Source: Herbaspirillum sp. CF444 (GTDB lineage: Bacteria; Pseudomonadota; Gammaproteobacteria; Burkholderiales; Burkholderiaceae_D). From it: a DNA stretch of 49,706 nt. This document shows, piece by piece, positions 1 to 8,361 of the stretch. The notes below the pieces were generated by a model that worked only from the letters and a program-made list of their open reading frames with translations, was not told the origin of the DNA and searched no databases. A program made the translations under genes and the position numbers. The stretch spans positions 1 through 49,706 of the forward strand of contig NZ_AKJW01000037.1 of NCBI RefSeq assembly GCF_000282135.1. The letters are read 5' to 3'. How positions within the stretch are numbered: position 1 is the first letter of the stretch; every line of letters begins with the position of its first letter.

Positions 1-804
1 AGGAAAACTCTCAAAAACCAGAACCATTGCGAACGCTGAATCGATTGATTGCGATGCATCAAAAGCAATTAATTTGATGGCAGAGGCGAAAGAGGAAGAA
101 AGGTGAAGAAAGAAGAAGTCGCGTGTGCGCGATGCGCGCGATCGAGGGGTAATCAGAGAGAAGTTCCGGCCGGCGCTGCTTCCGGCACGGCCACCGCCGG
201 TGCCGTGACCACCAGCGTGCCTTATACGATCGAGTTTCAATAATTAGGTTGAGGCTGAATCGAGTGATGAAATGACAGTTGTGGGCAGTGAGGTATCAAG
301 CACACGTAAAAGAAGCCGCGAATGCGGCTTCTTTTACGTGTGCGGAAAGAGCGCTGAACAGTGAATAAGATGGGGGGATGTTTGTCCGGTATCGGTCGCG
401 TCGACAGCTCGACAAATACCTGGACAGCGGCACTGATTGGCGCTTCGGGCCAGGGGCCATTGGGGGTAAAGCGAGGGATTGGAAGTTGATGTGATTACTG
501 ACGAATTTTTCGCATAACTTCTGCATTCAAGAAATTACCAATTTGATAATATCAAAACGTCACTGAATTGCTTCAACAGTGCAATTCGGAGCGTGCGCGT
601 TGTTTGCGCGCATTTCAATTGCACATAACGCCAAGAGCGCAATCGTGCGCTGTGACAGCAACACCATGCTCGACAAGCCGTCCCTGTGAACGCAGGTTTG
701 CGTCTCGCAATCCGCTTTGCGAAATCTTGATCCTTCTGAAGATCGCTTGTCTGCGCCGTGTCTCCATCGGGTGTTGGCATTTACCTGTCTTTTTAAAGGA
801 AAAA
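1..804. other. gene-poor stretch at the left edge
   Basis: No convincing gene lies here. Several short frames are open, but none has a good start, ribosome site or recognisable domain. One forward frame ends in a TAA at about 232-234 and its last residues read TSVPYTIEFQ, which resembles the C-terminal strand of a chaperone-usher fimbrial subunit; the frame is open only from about 73 and could be chance. Two other forward frames run in from the left edge and stop at 75-77 and 104-106, so the tail of a truncated upstream gene cannot be excluded. The only strong structure is the palindrome at 301-338. Confidence 0.5.
301..338. terminator. perfect 38-bp palindrome, probable bidirectional terminator
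   Basis: Two perfect 19-base arms (301-319 and 320+4 to 338) flank the 4-base loop GAAT. The arms contain an A-run on one side and a T-run on the other (core AAAAGAAGCCGC / GCGGCTTCTTTT), so either strand would give a GC stem with a U-rich side. No clear gene ends directly beside it; it may serve a gene left of the window. Confidence 0.6.
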
Positions 805-1284
805 ATGAAAAAATCCCCATTGCCGGTCAGCCTCTTTGTATCTCTGTTCGCCGTTTCCGCTATGACTATCGCTGCCGAGACCTCCGTCGGCGCTTCCTCC
901 AGGCATCGCGCTAACGTCGAGTTTTTGAATTCAGGCCGCTTCAGCGACTTGCCTTTTTCCGATGCCGTTCGGGTGGGCAATCTGGTTTATTTTTCGGGTG
1001 AGCTCGGCGATGTCGGCGGCAATGGAAAAATCGTCCCGGGCGGCATTGTCGCCGAGGCGCGCCAGACCATGGAAAACATCAAGGCTTCCGTTGAAGCCAA
1101 CGGATACAAGATGAGCGACATCGTGAAATGTACGGTGTTCCTGGCGGATATTTCCGAATGGGCCGCGTTCAATACCGTCTATAAGGCGTATTTCAGCAAG
1201 CCTTATCCGGCACGCAGTGCTTTCGGTGCAAATGGTCTGGCGCTGGGCGCACGTGTTGAGGTTGAATGCATCGCAGCCAAATAA
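805..1284 (+). CDS. RidA/YjgF-family protein with N-terminal export signal
   Basis: A 159-aa protein. Residues about 25-159 are a RidA (YjgF/YER057c/UK114) domain, with the typical stretches VGNLVYFSGELG, ARQTMENIKASVEANG and the family-typical C-terminal ARVEVECIA. Cytosolic RidA proteins deaminate reactive enamines and imines. This one begins MKKSPLPVSLFVSLFAVSAM, a basic start plus hydrophobic core and small residues (TIAA), like a Sec signal peptide, so I infer a periplasmic location. The ATG at 805 has AAAGGA just upstream; the frame is open much further upstream, but that part has no protein-like character. It is convergent with the symporter gene, with only about 10 bp between the stops. 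Substrate unknown. Confidence 0.85.
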   Translation: MKKSPLPVSLFVSLFAVSAMTIAAETSVGASSRHRANVEFLNSGRFSDLPFSDAVRVGNLVYFSGELGDVGGNGKIVPGGIVAEARQTMENIKASVEANGYKMSDIVKCTVFLADISEWAAFNTVYKAYFSKPYPARSAFGANGLALGARVEVECIAAK

Positions 1285-1295
1285 AACCCGGCACT

Positions 1296-3338
1296 TCAGG
1301 GGGTCCTGATGTGATCAATCAACGCCAGCGTCCGTTCATCAGGCGGCGGCGTCAGCAGGCTGACGATCACCAGCGCCGCAATGCCGACCGGTACGCCGAA
1401 GATGCCGGCGGAAATCGGCGCGATATGGAACCACTGATTGGCCGCATGGCCGCCGAAAGCCGGGTGCGTGTGCAGCATGTAGTACACGCACATGACGAAG
1501 CCGGCGACGATGCCGGCGACCGCGCCGGCCTGGTTGGCGCGCTTCCAGAAGATTCCCAGCACCAGCGCTGGAAACAAGGTCGATGCCGCCAGTGAAAACG
1601 CCACGCCGACCATCGACAGAATATCGCCGGGTTTGAGCGATGCAGCGTAGGCGGCCAGCAGGGCAACCACCAGCAGCAACAGCTTGGAAATGGTCACGCG
1701 CTTTTGCGACGACGCCGCCGGATCGATGACTTTGTAATACACGTCATGCGACAAGGCGTTCGAAATCGTCAGCAGCAAGCCATCCGCCGTCGACAGCGCC
1801 GCCGCCAGCCCGCCGGCGGCCACCAGCCCTGAAATGAAATAGGGCAGGCCGGCGATTTCCGGCGTGGCCAGCACGATGATGTCGCCGTCGAGCGCGATCT
1901 CGCCGAGCTGCACGATGTTGTCGTGATTGAGGTCGTTGATGCTGACCAGCGGATTGACCTTGTCGATATTGGCCCAGTAGTACACCCAGTCCGGCAGGTG
2001 CGCATAATTGCTGCCGACCAGCGAGGTGTAGATGTCGTACTTCACCAGGATCGCCAGCGCCGGCACCGTGATGTAGATCAGCATGATGAAGAACAGCGTC
2101 CAGAACACCGACTTGCGCGCTTCGTGCACCGTCGGCGTGGTGTAGTAGCGCATCAGGATGTGCGGTAGCGCGGCCGTGCCGAGCATCAGGCAAAACACCA
2201 GCGCGAGGAAATTGTTGCGCTTGATCTTGGAGGCTTCTTCGTCCTTGCCGGGGAAGGGCTCGGTCTGCGACACCGGCGGCTGCGCGCGCGCCAGGTTGTA
2301 GGCTTTGGCGTCGTTCCATTTGCGCTCGGCTTCGTCCACCGATTTGGGATAGGCCGTCAGCGCCCGGCTGGCGCTCTTGATGTCGGCCAGCGAGGCGTGG
2401 CTGTCGCGTTTGACCTCTTCGATGTGATGCTGGGCGTCGATGCGTCCTTCTTCCCAGGAACGCGGCAGGTTCTTGAGTTTCTTGTCGTAGTCATCCGCGC
2501 GTGCCTGGAAGATGGCGCTGACTTCCTTTTCCTTCGGATCGTCGGCGATGCGTTTTTCGGCGGCGTTCAGTTTGGGCAATACGGAACCGTAGGCCACCTG
2601 CGGTACCGGTATGCTGGTGTGCTTGGCCGATAGCCAGACCACGGGGATCAGATAAGCGAACAGGATGATGATGTATTGCGCCACTTGCGTCCACGTGATG
2701 GCGCGCATGCCGCCGAGGAAGGAGCACACCAGGATGCTCGCCAGCCCGAGGAAAATGCCGATCGAAAAATCGATGCCGGTGAAGCGCGACGTGATCAGCC
2801 CGACGCCATAGATCTGCGCCACCACGTAGGTGAAGGAAATGATGATCGTGGCGATGACCGCCAGGATGCGCACCAGGTTACCGCTGTAACGGCCGGCGTA
2901 GCGCTCCGCCAGAAAATCGGCAATCGTGTACTGGCCGAACTTGCGCAGGTAGGGGGCGATCAGCAGCGCCACCAGGCAATAGCCGCCGGTCCAGCCCATG
3001 ATGTAGGCCAGCCCGTCGAAGCCTTGCAGATACAGTCCGCCGGCCAGGCTGATGAAGGTCGCCGCGGAAATCCAGTCGGCCGCGGTCGCCATGCCGTTGA
3101 ACAGTGCCGGCACGCGCCTGCCGGCGACGTAGTATTCCGGCACGTCGGAGGTGCGGCAGACGACGCCGATGCCGGCGTACAGGGCAATGGTGACGAACAT
3201 GAACAGATAGCCGATCCAGGCGCGCGGCATGCCTTCGTGTTCGAGCACGGCGAGCACCAGCAGGAACAGGATGAAGCCGACCGTGTACCAGGCGTAGTAG
3301 GCGCACAGGCGCCGGAAAAATTGCTTGTTAGTCTCCAT
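1296..3338 (-). CDS. sodium/solute symporter (SSS family, VC_2705-like) with a large soluble insert
   Basis: A 680-aa inner-membrane symporter of the sodium:solute (SSS) family, closest in character to the acetate/organic-acid permeases that pair with a DUF4212 protein. Many hydrophobic segments are visible, with the family stretches ATAADWISAATFISLAG (about 84-100) and LGTAALPHILMRYYTTP (about 386-402). About residues 253-375 form a long, strongly charged, Lys/Glu/Asp-rich and probably helical region between two membrane segments, which explains the length beyond the usual 500-600 residues. The start at 3338 (METNKQFF) overlaps the DUF4212 stop by 11 bp, indicating translational coupling; longer in-frame starts would lie inside that gene. 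It is the last gene of the operon headed by the two-component genes. The substrate cannot be read from sequence. Confidence 0.9.
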   Translation of the reverse strand: METNKQFFRRLCAYYAWYTVGFILFLLVLAVLEHEGMPRAWIGYLFMFVTIALYAGIGVVCRTSDVPEYYVAGRRVPALFNGMATAADWISAATFISLAGGLYLQGFDGLAYIMGWTGGYCLVALLIAPYLRKFGQYTIADFLAERYAGRYSGNLVRILAVIATIIISFTYVVAQIYGVGLITSRFTGIDFSIGIFLGLASILVCSFLGGMRAITWTQVAQYIIILFAYLIPVVWLSAKHTSIPVPQVAYGSVLPKLNAAEKRIADDPKEKEVSAIFQARADDYDKKLKNLPRSWEEGRIDAQHHIEEVKRDSHASLADIKSASRALTAYPKSVDEAERKWNDAKAYNLARAQPPVSQTEPFPGKDEEASKIKRNNFLALVFCLMLGTAALPHILMRYYTTPTVHEARKSVFWTLFFIMLIYITVPALAILVKYDIYTSLVGSNYAHLPDWVYYWANIDKVNPLVSINDLNHDNIVQLGEIALDGDIIVLATPEIAGLPYFISGLVAAGGLAAALSTADGLLLTISNALSHDVYYKVIDPAASSQKRVTISKLLLLVVALLAAYAASLKPGDILSMVGVAFSLAASTLFPALVLGIFWKRANQAGAVAGIVAGFVMCVYYMLHTHPAFGGHAANQWFHIAPISAGIFGVPVGIAALVIVSLLTPPPDERTLALIDHIRTP

Positions 3339-3636
3339 GCATCTGCTCGCTGTGAAGATGCAGCCGGCGCTCGGCGCGGCGCATGCGGATGGTATACAGC
3401 ACGACGATGGCCAGATAGACCAGCAGGATGCCCTGCGCGGCCATATAGAACGAAAGCGGCCAGCCGAACAGATTGATGCGGTCGAGCTGGCGCGCAAAGA
3501 AGACCGCACCGAAGGTCACCACGAACCACAGCCCCAGCAGGGCCAGCGTCAGCCGGCGCGTCTTGTCCCAATAGGCCGCCGGCGTGATGGGCGTTGCGAT
3601 CGATGAAGCAGGTGGGGAAGGCGAGTTCTCTGTCAT
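3328..3636 (-). CDS. DUF4212 family small subunit of the sodium/solute symporter
   Basis: A 102-aa membrane protein with a Pro/Ser-rich N-terminus, the conserved YWDKTRRLT stretch (about 22-30) and two transmembrane helices at roughly 30-50 and 60-84. Members of this family almost always sit directly before a VC_2705-type symporter gene, as here, and are taken to be its partner subunit. Its start codon directly abuts the histidine kinase stop, and its end overlaps the symporter start, so the three genes are almost certainly co-transcribed. Confidence 0.88.
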   Translation of the reverse strand: MTENSPSPPASSIATPITPAAYWDKTRRLTLALLGLWFVVTFGAVFFARQLDRINLFGWPLSFYMAAQGILLVYLAIVVLYTIRMRRAERRLHLHSEQMHGD

Positions 3637-3637
3637 G

Positions 3638-5191
3638 TCAGCCGATGTCGTCGATAAAAGCCTGGCGCGGCGTCATGCGCAGCGTCACGCGGAACAGGCA
3701 GCCCGGTGCTTTGGGATCCTGGCAGCGCGGATTGTTGAGGATGTCCACCGTCGCATCGTGCTGTTGCGCAATTTCGCGCACGATCGCCAGGCCCAGTCCG
3801 CTGCCGGCCGCGGGCGTGCCGAGGATGCGGTAAAAACGTTCGAACACATGATTGCGTTCGTTCGGCGCGATGCCGGGGCCGGTGTCTTCCACTTCCAGGA
3901 AGGCCAGGCCGGTTTCCTCGTCGTCGCGTGCGCGTACCGTCACGCTGCCCAGCGGCGGCGTGTAATGCAGGGCATTGTCGAGCAGGTTGCTGAGCAATTC
4001 ACGCAACATGATGGCGTTGCCCGAGATCATGATCGGATGGCCGGGCTGTTCGAAACCGAGGTCGATGCGCTGCGAGAACGACATCGGCACCCAGTCCTGC
4101 ACGACGTTGCGCGCCAGTTCCGAGAGTTCGATCGGCTGGAACGGCGAGGTTTCCGGCGTCTGGTTCTCGGCGCGCGCCAGCGACAGCAACTGATTGACCA
4201 GCCGCGTGGCCGACTCCGAACTCTTGGCCAGTTGCTCCAGAGAGCGATGGACGTCGCTCTGGTCGGTCTGGCGCAGGGCCAGTTCGGATTGCATGCGCAT
4301 GCCGGCCAGCGGTGTTTTCATCTGATGCGCGGCGTCGGCGATGAAGCGTTTTTGCAGCGCGATGGTTTGCGACAACCGTGCCAGCATGTCGTTGAGCGAG
4401 CGCACCAGCGGCGAGATTTCTTCCGGCACCTGGCCGGAATCGATGGGGCTGAGATCGTCCGGACGGCGCGCGCGGATGCGTTGCTGCAACTCGGACAGCG
4501 GCGACAATCCGCGCGACAAGGCAAACCAGACCAGCGCCAGCGCCACCGGCAGGATGACGAACTGAGGCAGGATCACGCCCTTGATGATTTCGTTGGCCAG
4601 CTGCGCGCGTTTTTCCAGCGTCTCGCCGACCTGCACCGTGGCCAGGCGCGGCTCCCTGGACGAGGCGGCGCGCTGTTCCGAGGTGCGCCGCAGATCGACC
4701 TGCGTATAGGCGATGCGCACGTCGTTGCCGTGCAGGATGTCGTTGCGGAACAGGACCGTGCCGATGGTCAGCTTGTCGTCGTCGGTGGTCGGCTGCGGCA
4801 TGTCGCGATCGCCTTCGACGAACTCGCCGCGCGGGCCGGTGATCTGAAAGTAGATATTGTCGATGTCGTCGGCGCGCAGCAGGTCGCGCGCCGACACCGG
4901 CAGGCGCGCCACGGTCTTGCCGTTGACTTCGGAAACCTGCTGCGCCAGCACGGTGACGCTGTCTTCCAGCGCGCGGTCGAACGGCTGGTTGGCGATCGAT
5001 TGCGCGATCAGGTAGGTGATGGCGATGCTCATCGGCCACAGCAGCAGCAGCGGCGCCAGCATCCAGTCGAGGATTTCGCCGAACAGCGAGCGCTGGATGC
5101 GTTCTTCCGGTTGGGTGGCGATGGCGGCACGGCGCTTGCCTTTGGCAGGCGGGGGCGATGAAACACCGGCGGCGTCGCGCGCGTCAGACAT
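3638..5191 (-). CDS. two-component sensor histidine kinase (TctE/QseC type)
   Basis: A membrane histidine kinase of about 517 residues. It has a basic cytoplasmic N-terminus, a first membrane helix (about 46-65), a periplasmic sensor region of about 140 residues, a second helix (about 205-227), a HAMP-like linker, a dimerisation domain with the phospho-acceptor His in ADAAHQMKTPLAG (about 289), and a C-terminal ATPase with N box (LLDNALHYT), G1 (DTGPGI) and G2 (GSGLGLAI). I chose the ATG at 5191; a GTG three codons upstream (5200) is also possible and neither has a strong ribosome site. Downstream of its response regulator and upstream of the DUF4212/symporter pair, it probably senses a substrate of that transporter. 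Confidence 0.93.
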   Translation of the reverse strand: MSDARDAAGVSSPPPAKGKRRAAIATQPEERIQRSLFGEILDWMLAPLLLLWPMSIAITYLIAQSIANQPFDRALEDSVTVLAQQVSEVNGKTVARLPVSARDLLRADDIDNIYFQITGPRGEFVEGDRDMPQPTTDDDKLTIGTVLFRNDILHGNDVRIAYTQVDLRRTSEQRAASSREPRLATVQVGETLEKRAQLANEIIKGVILPQFVILPVALALVWFALSRGLSPLSELQQRIRARRPDDLSPIDSGQVPEEISPLVRSLNDMLARLSQTIALQKRFIADAAHQMKTPLAGMRMQSELALRQTDQSDVHRSLEQLAKSSESATRLVNQLLSLARAENQTPETSPFQPIELSELARNVVQDWVPMSFSQRIDLGFEQPGHPIMISGNAIMLRELLSNLLDNALHYTPPLGSVTVRARDDEETGLAFLEVEDTGPGIAPNERNHVFERFYRILGTPAAGSGLGLAIVREIAQQHDATVDILNNPRCQDPKAPGCLFRVTLRMTPRQAFIDDIG

Positions 5192-5253
5192 GGAATTCAC
5201 CGGCAGGCGTGTCGGCGCGAAGATCGATCAATGGAAAAAAACGGGAGACGGCG

Positions 5254-5958
5254 TCAGGCGTTGCCTGCCACGCCGGCGCCGGCGATGGAGTCGGGCAGTT
5301 TTTCGAGGCAATAGCCGAGTCCGCGCACCGTCGCAATGCGGATGCCGCCGACTTCGATTTTCTTGCGCAGACGGTGGACATAGACTTCGATCGCATTATT
5401 GCTGACTTCCTCGCCCCATTCGCATAGATGATCCACCAGCTGTTCCTTGGAAACCAGCCGCCCGGTACGCTGCAATAATACTTCGAGCAGGCCCAGTTCG
5501 CGTGCGGAAAGATCGAGCATTTGCTCGCCGATGTAGGCGATGCGGCCGACCTGGTCGTAACTGAGCGAGCCATGCTTGATCACCGTCGGACCGCCGCCGG
5601 CGCCGCGCCGGGTCAGGGCGCGCACGCGCGCTTCCAGTTCGGACAGGGCAAACGGCTTGGCCATGTAATCGTCCGCGCCCAGATCGAGGCCCTGCACCCG
5701 CTGTTCGACCGAATCGGCGGCCGTCAGGATCAGCACCGGCAGGCGCGAATTGCGCGCGCGCAGACGGCGCAACACTTCCAGCCCGGACATCTTGGGCAGG
5801 CCCAGGTCGAGGATCAGCAAATCGAAATCTTGCGTGGACAAGGCGGAATCCGCTTCCACGCCATTCTTGACGCAATCCGCCGCATAACCCGAGTGACGCA
5901 GCGAGCGCGTCAAACCATCGGCCAGGACACTGTCATCTTCTGCAAGGAGAATACGCAT
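5254..5958 (-). CDS. OmpR-family response regulator (QseB/TctD type)
   Basis: A 234-aa transcription factor. The receiver domain (1-115) has acidic residues E7, D8 and D9, the phospho-acceptor D51 (LILDLGLP), T79 and K101. The C-terminal winged helix (about 125-222) has the typical LSARELGLLEVLL and NAIEVYVHRLRKKI stretches. The ATG at 5958 (MRILLAEDD) is the canonical beginning; the frame stays open upstream, but that extension is not protein-like. It heads the operon response regulator, kinase, DUF4212, symporter. A secreted protein gene diverges about 230 bp away, so both directions may share a control region. Confidence 0.93.
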   Translation of the reverse strand: MRILLAEDDSVLADGLTRSLRHSGYAADCVKNGVEADSALSTQDFDLLILDLGLPKMSGLEVLRRLRARNSRLPVLILTAADSVEQRVQGLDLGADDYMAKPFALSELEARVRALTRRGAGGGPTVIKHGSLSYDQVGRIAYIGEQMLDLSARELGLLEVLLQRTGRLVSKEQLVDHLCEWGEEVSNNAIEVYVHRLRKKIEVGGIRIATVRGLGYCLEKLPDSIAGAGVAGNA

Positions 5959-6150
5959 GGTTGGATCCGCAGGAGTATGCGGCGTTGTCTCGTGTTTTGT
6001 AGGAATAATGCAAGATTTTTCTGCATATTCTACTAAATCGAGGCCCATTGCAACGCATAATCGTGCTCGCTTTGCGGCAAGACATGGCTGGGTGATTTTC
6101 TTCTCAAGCCCTTGATAAATCAGCGTAACGCCCGCATCTGACCTGACTCT

Positions 6151-6159
6151 TGGTATAAT
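6151..6159 (+). promoter_or_regulatory. extended -10 promoter for the secreted protein gene
   Basis: TGGTATAAT is a perfect extended -10 (TGnTATAAT) 28 bp before the start codon at 6187. No clear -35 stands at the usual distance, which an extended -10 can tolerate. It lies in the 228-bp divergent region shared with the response regulator gene. Confidence 0.5.
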
Positions 6160-6186
6160 TTTCGAGTTAATCATCTGAAAATCTCA

Positions 6187-6600
6187 ATGAAGCGTCTGTT
6201 TGCCCTCTTGTTGATCTGTCTGCTGCCCATGCAAGTATTTGCAGGGATGCTGACGTACAAGACCGGCATCGACTCGGCGGCGTTGGAGTTGCAGGTACAA
6301 CAGCAACAGATGCTGGAAGCGCAGCTGGAAATGCAGCGCCGGTTGGCGGAAGTCGCCGGTGCAGGCCTGATGGCTGCCGACGACCAGGCCCTGCCGGCAG
6401 ATCAAGCCGACCGCGACGACGATACCTCGTACGCGGACAGTGAAGATTTTTCCAACCACGCCGGCGTCGGCGACGAAACCGTGCTCAATCCGACACTGGC
6501 TTTCATCGTCGATTCGGCCACCCTGGCGCCGGCGCTGCGTAGCGACGACGCCCGCCAACCGCCTTTCCTCCCTCCCGCCGGTCGTCCTCCGCGGGTCTGA
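6187..6600 (+). CDS. secreted hypothetical protein, Gln/Glu-rich
   Basis: A 137-aa protein I do not recognise. It starts with a clear signal peptide (MKRLFALLLICLLPMQVFAG, probable cleavage after VFA). About residues 32-50 form a Gln/Leu/Glu-rich helix (ELQVQQQQMLEAQLEMQRR) likely to coil, followed by an acidic Asp-rich middle and a Pro-rich end (PPFLPPAGRPPR). There is no cysteine in the mature part and no catalytic motif. Composition and start look real, and an extended -10 stands just upstream. It diverges from the response regulator gene and could be a target or accessory of that system (inference). The frame stops well before the next gene. Confidence 0.6.
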   Translation: MKRLFALLLICLLPMQVFAGMLTYKTGIDSAALELQVQQQQMLEAQLEMQRRLAEVAGAGLMAADDQALPADQADRDDDTSYADSEDFSNHAGVGDETVLNPTLAFIVDSATLAPALRSDDARQPPFLPPAGRPPRV

Positions 6601-6813
6601 TTCCCTTCTTGCCGTTCGCGGCAATCCCCGGTTTTCGCCCATCGTACGGCGATAGCTGACGGCACGCGCCTTCTTTTCCTTACCTGCGTCGTGTTCGTTG
6701 CATCTGCTGCGCCTGATCCGACGTGCTGAAACCGGGATGGTTCCACCACCGGTTTTTATTGCTTTACGGCCGATGCGACCGCCTTCGCATCACATTCCAT
6801 CTCAGGAGATAGC

Positions 6814-7752
6814 ATGAAAAAAGTATTTGTCGCGCTGATAGTGGCTGCGATGACCCTATCAATTGGCGTCGGCAGCGTCGAGGCCAAGCGTCTCGGCGGC
6901 GGCAGCTCGTTCGGCAAGCAGTCGTCGGGCGCCAGCCGTCAGGCGCAAAGCCCGATGCAGCAGAACCAGGCCGCGCCTGCCAAGCCTGCAGCGCCGGCAG
7001 CAGCGCCGGCTGCCGCAGCACCCAAGCCTAGCCCATGGAAGGGCATTCTCGGCGGCGCCCTGCTGGGTCTCGGCCTGGGCGCATTGTTGTCGCACTTCGG
7101 TCTTGGCGGCGCCATGGCCGGCATGATCAGCACCATTCTGATGGTGGCCTTGCTGGCGTTCGCTGCGATGTTCATCTACCGCATGTTCCGACGCAAATCG
7201 GAAGGCAACGGCAACGAGCGTCCGGCATTTGCCTCGGCCTCGGCGCCTGGTGCCGACCAGGGTGGAAATTCGACACCAGCCATCGGTTCGCTGCTGGAGC
7301 CGGCACAACCGCCGAAGGCGCTGCAAGGCACTTCGTTCGGCGGCGGCGCTGCGGTGGCGGAGCAATCGTCTTACGGTATTCCTGCTGACTTCGATACGGT
7401 CGGTTTTGTGCGCAATGCCAAGACTTACTTCATCCGCCTGCAGGCCGCCTGGGACAAGGGCGACGCCAACGACATCCGCGAATTCACCACGCCGGAAATG
7501 TTTGGCGAGCTGAAGCTGCAATTGCAGGAGCGCGGTGCATCGGCCAACCACACCGACGTGGTGTCGCTGGATGCCGACATGCTGGGCGTGGAAACGGTCG
7601 GCAGCGACTACCTGGCCAGCGTGAAATTCTTTGGTTTCATCAAGGAAGATCCGGCCTCGTCGCCAACGCAGTTCAACGAAATCTGGAATCTGTCCAAACC
7701 TGTTTCCGGCAACGGCGGCTGGGTCCTGGCCGGTATTCAGCAATTGTCGTAA
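6814..7752 (+). CDS. Tim44-domain membrane protein
   Basis: A 312-aa protein with signal-like N-terminus (MKKVFVALIVAAMTLSIGVG), a low-complexity Ser/Gly/Gln then Ala/Pro linker, a Gly-rich hydrophobic stretch (about 74-92, GILGGALLGLGLGALLSHFG) and a second membrane helix (about 96-128) ending FIYRMFRRK. The C-terminal part (about 190-312) is a Tim44-like domain with FVRNAKTYFIRLQAAWDKGD and EFTTPEMF. The bacterial family is widespread in beta- and gammaproteobacteria and its role is not established; the fold is related to the mitochondrial import protein Tim44 and to NTF2-like domains. A standard terminator follows. Confidence 0.85.
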   Translation: MKKVFVALIVAAMTLSIGVGSVEAKRLGGGSSFGKQSSGASRQAQSPMQQNQAAPAKPAAPAAAPAAAAPKPSPWKGILGGALLGLGLGALLSHFGLGGAMAGMISTILMVALLAFAAMFIYRMFRRKSEGNGNERPAFASASAPGADQGGNSTPAIGSLLEPAQPPKALQGTSFGGGAAVAEQSSYGIPADFDTVGFVRNAKTYFIRLQAAWDKGDANDIREFTTPEMFGELKLQLQERGASANHTDVVSLDADMLGVETVGSDYLASVKFFGFIKEDPASSPTQFNEIWNLSKPVSGNGGWVLAGIQQLS

Positions 7753-7790
7753 TGTGTTGATCGCCGGTCCGGCCTTGCCGGATCGTGCTG

Positions 7791-7819
7791 AAAAGCCGCT
7801 CTCCGGAGCGGCTTTTTTT
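7791..7819 (+). terminator. intrinsic terminator after the Tim44 gene
   Basis: Perfect 11-base arms (7791-7801 and 7806-7816; GCCGCTC/GAGCGGC core) around a TCCG loop, followed by a T-run to 7819. Confidence 0.85.
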
Positions 7820-7925
7820 ATGTCTCGCCCTTTTCCTGATCTCCTACGCCCGGTTGCGCGCTTGTCCGATGCCGCGTGATCCGCCATGGCCGCATGATGG
7901 CGTTTTGTGCAAAAGGAGAAGTGCC

Positions 7926-8348
7926 ATGCAACGACAAGCTTCCGCCGTCTGGAACGGCAGTCTGAAAGACGGCAAGGGAACATTGACCACCGAGAGCAAG
8001 ACGCTGGACGCGACGCAGTATTCGTTTTCCACGCGGTTTGAAAACGGCGTCGGCACCAATCCGGAAGAGTTGATCGCAGCGGCGCATGCCGGCTGCTTCT
8101 CGATGGATTTGTCGAGCCGGCTGGGCAAGGCGGGGCTGGGTGTCGAGCGTATCGACACCAACGCCACGCTGACGCTGGAAAAGGTTGAGGACGGTTTTTC
8201 CATCACGGCCATCGTGCTGGACGTGAAGGTTAAATTGCAAAATCCGGATCAAGCCAAGTTCGAGCAGGCCGTCGATGCAGCGAAGAAGGGCTGTCCGGTG
8301 TCGAAGGTGTTGAGGGCCGACATCAGCGTACGCGCCGGCCTGGTGTAA
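7926..8348 (+). CDS. OsmC-family peroxiredoxin
   Basis: A 140-aa OsmC/Ohr-type protein, a thiol peroxidase acting on organic hydroperoxides. Both active-site cysteines are present: C57 in AAHAGCFSMDL and C123 in KKGCPVSKVL; E47/E48 in NPEELIAAAH match the conserved acidic position. Length is typical. The start at 7926 follows a strong AAGGAG site; the frame is open further upstream through the terminator, which is not coding. It is a single gene between the Tim44 terminator and the convergent sulfonate operon. Confidence 0.93.
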   Translation: MQRQASAVWNGSLKDGKGTLTTESKTLDATQYSFSTRFENGVGTNPEELIAAAHAGCFSMDLSSRLGKAGLGVERIDTNATLTLEKVEDGFSITAIVLDVKVKLQNPDQAKFEQAVDAAKKGCPVSKVLRADISVRAGLV

Positions 8349-8361
8349 AGGTTTTTGCGTA

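Noticed and set aside
296..526. Small minus-strand frame at the left edge
   Set aside because: It runs through the 38-bp palindrome and has no ribosome site or family character.
3584..5161. 525-codon plus-strand open frame opposite the histidine kinase gene
   Set aside because: It is an antisense shadow of a clear kinase gene, produced by high GC codon bias; it is Arg/Gln/His-rich with no domain and no ribosome site. The same applies to long antisense frames at 10174-11064, 13125-14216, 14580-15776, 17443-18864, 21255-22445, 27228-28580, 28590-30047 and 30099-31211.
5959..6174. 72-residue N-terminal extension of the response regulator
   Set aside because: The receiver domain begins exactly at MRILLAEDD (5958), and the upstream frame crosses the divergent promoter region.
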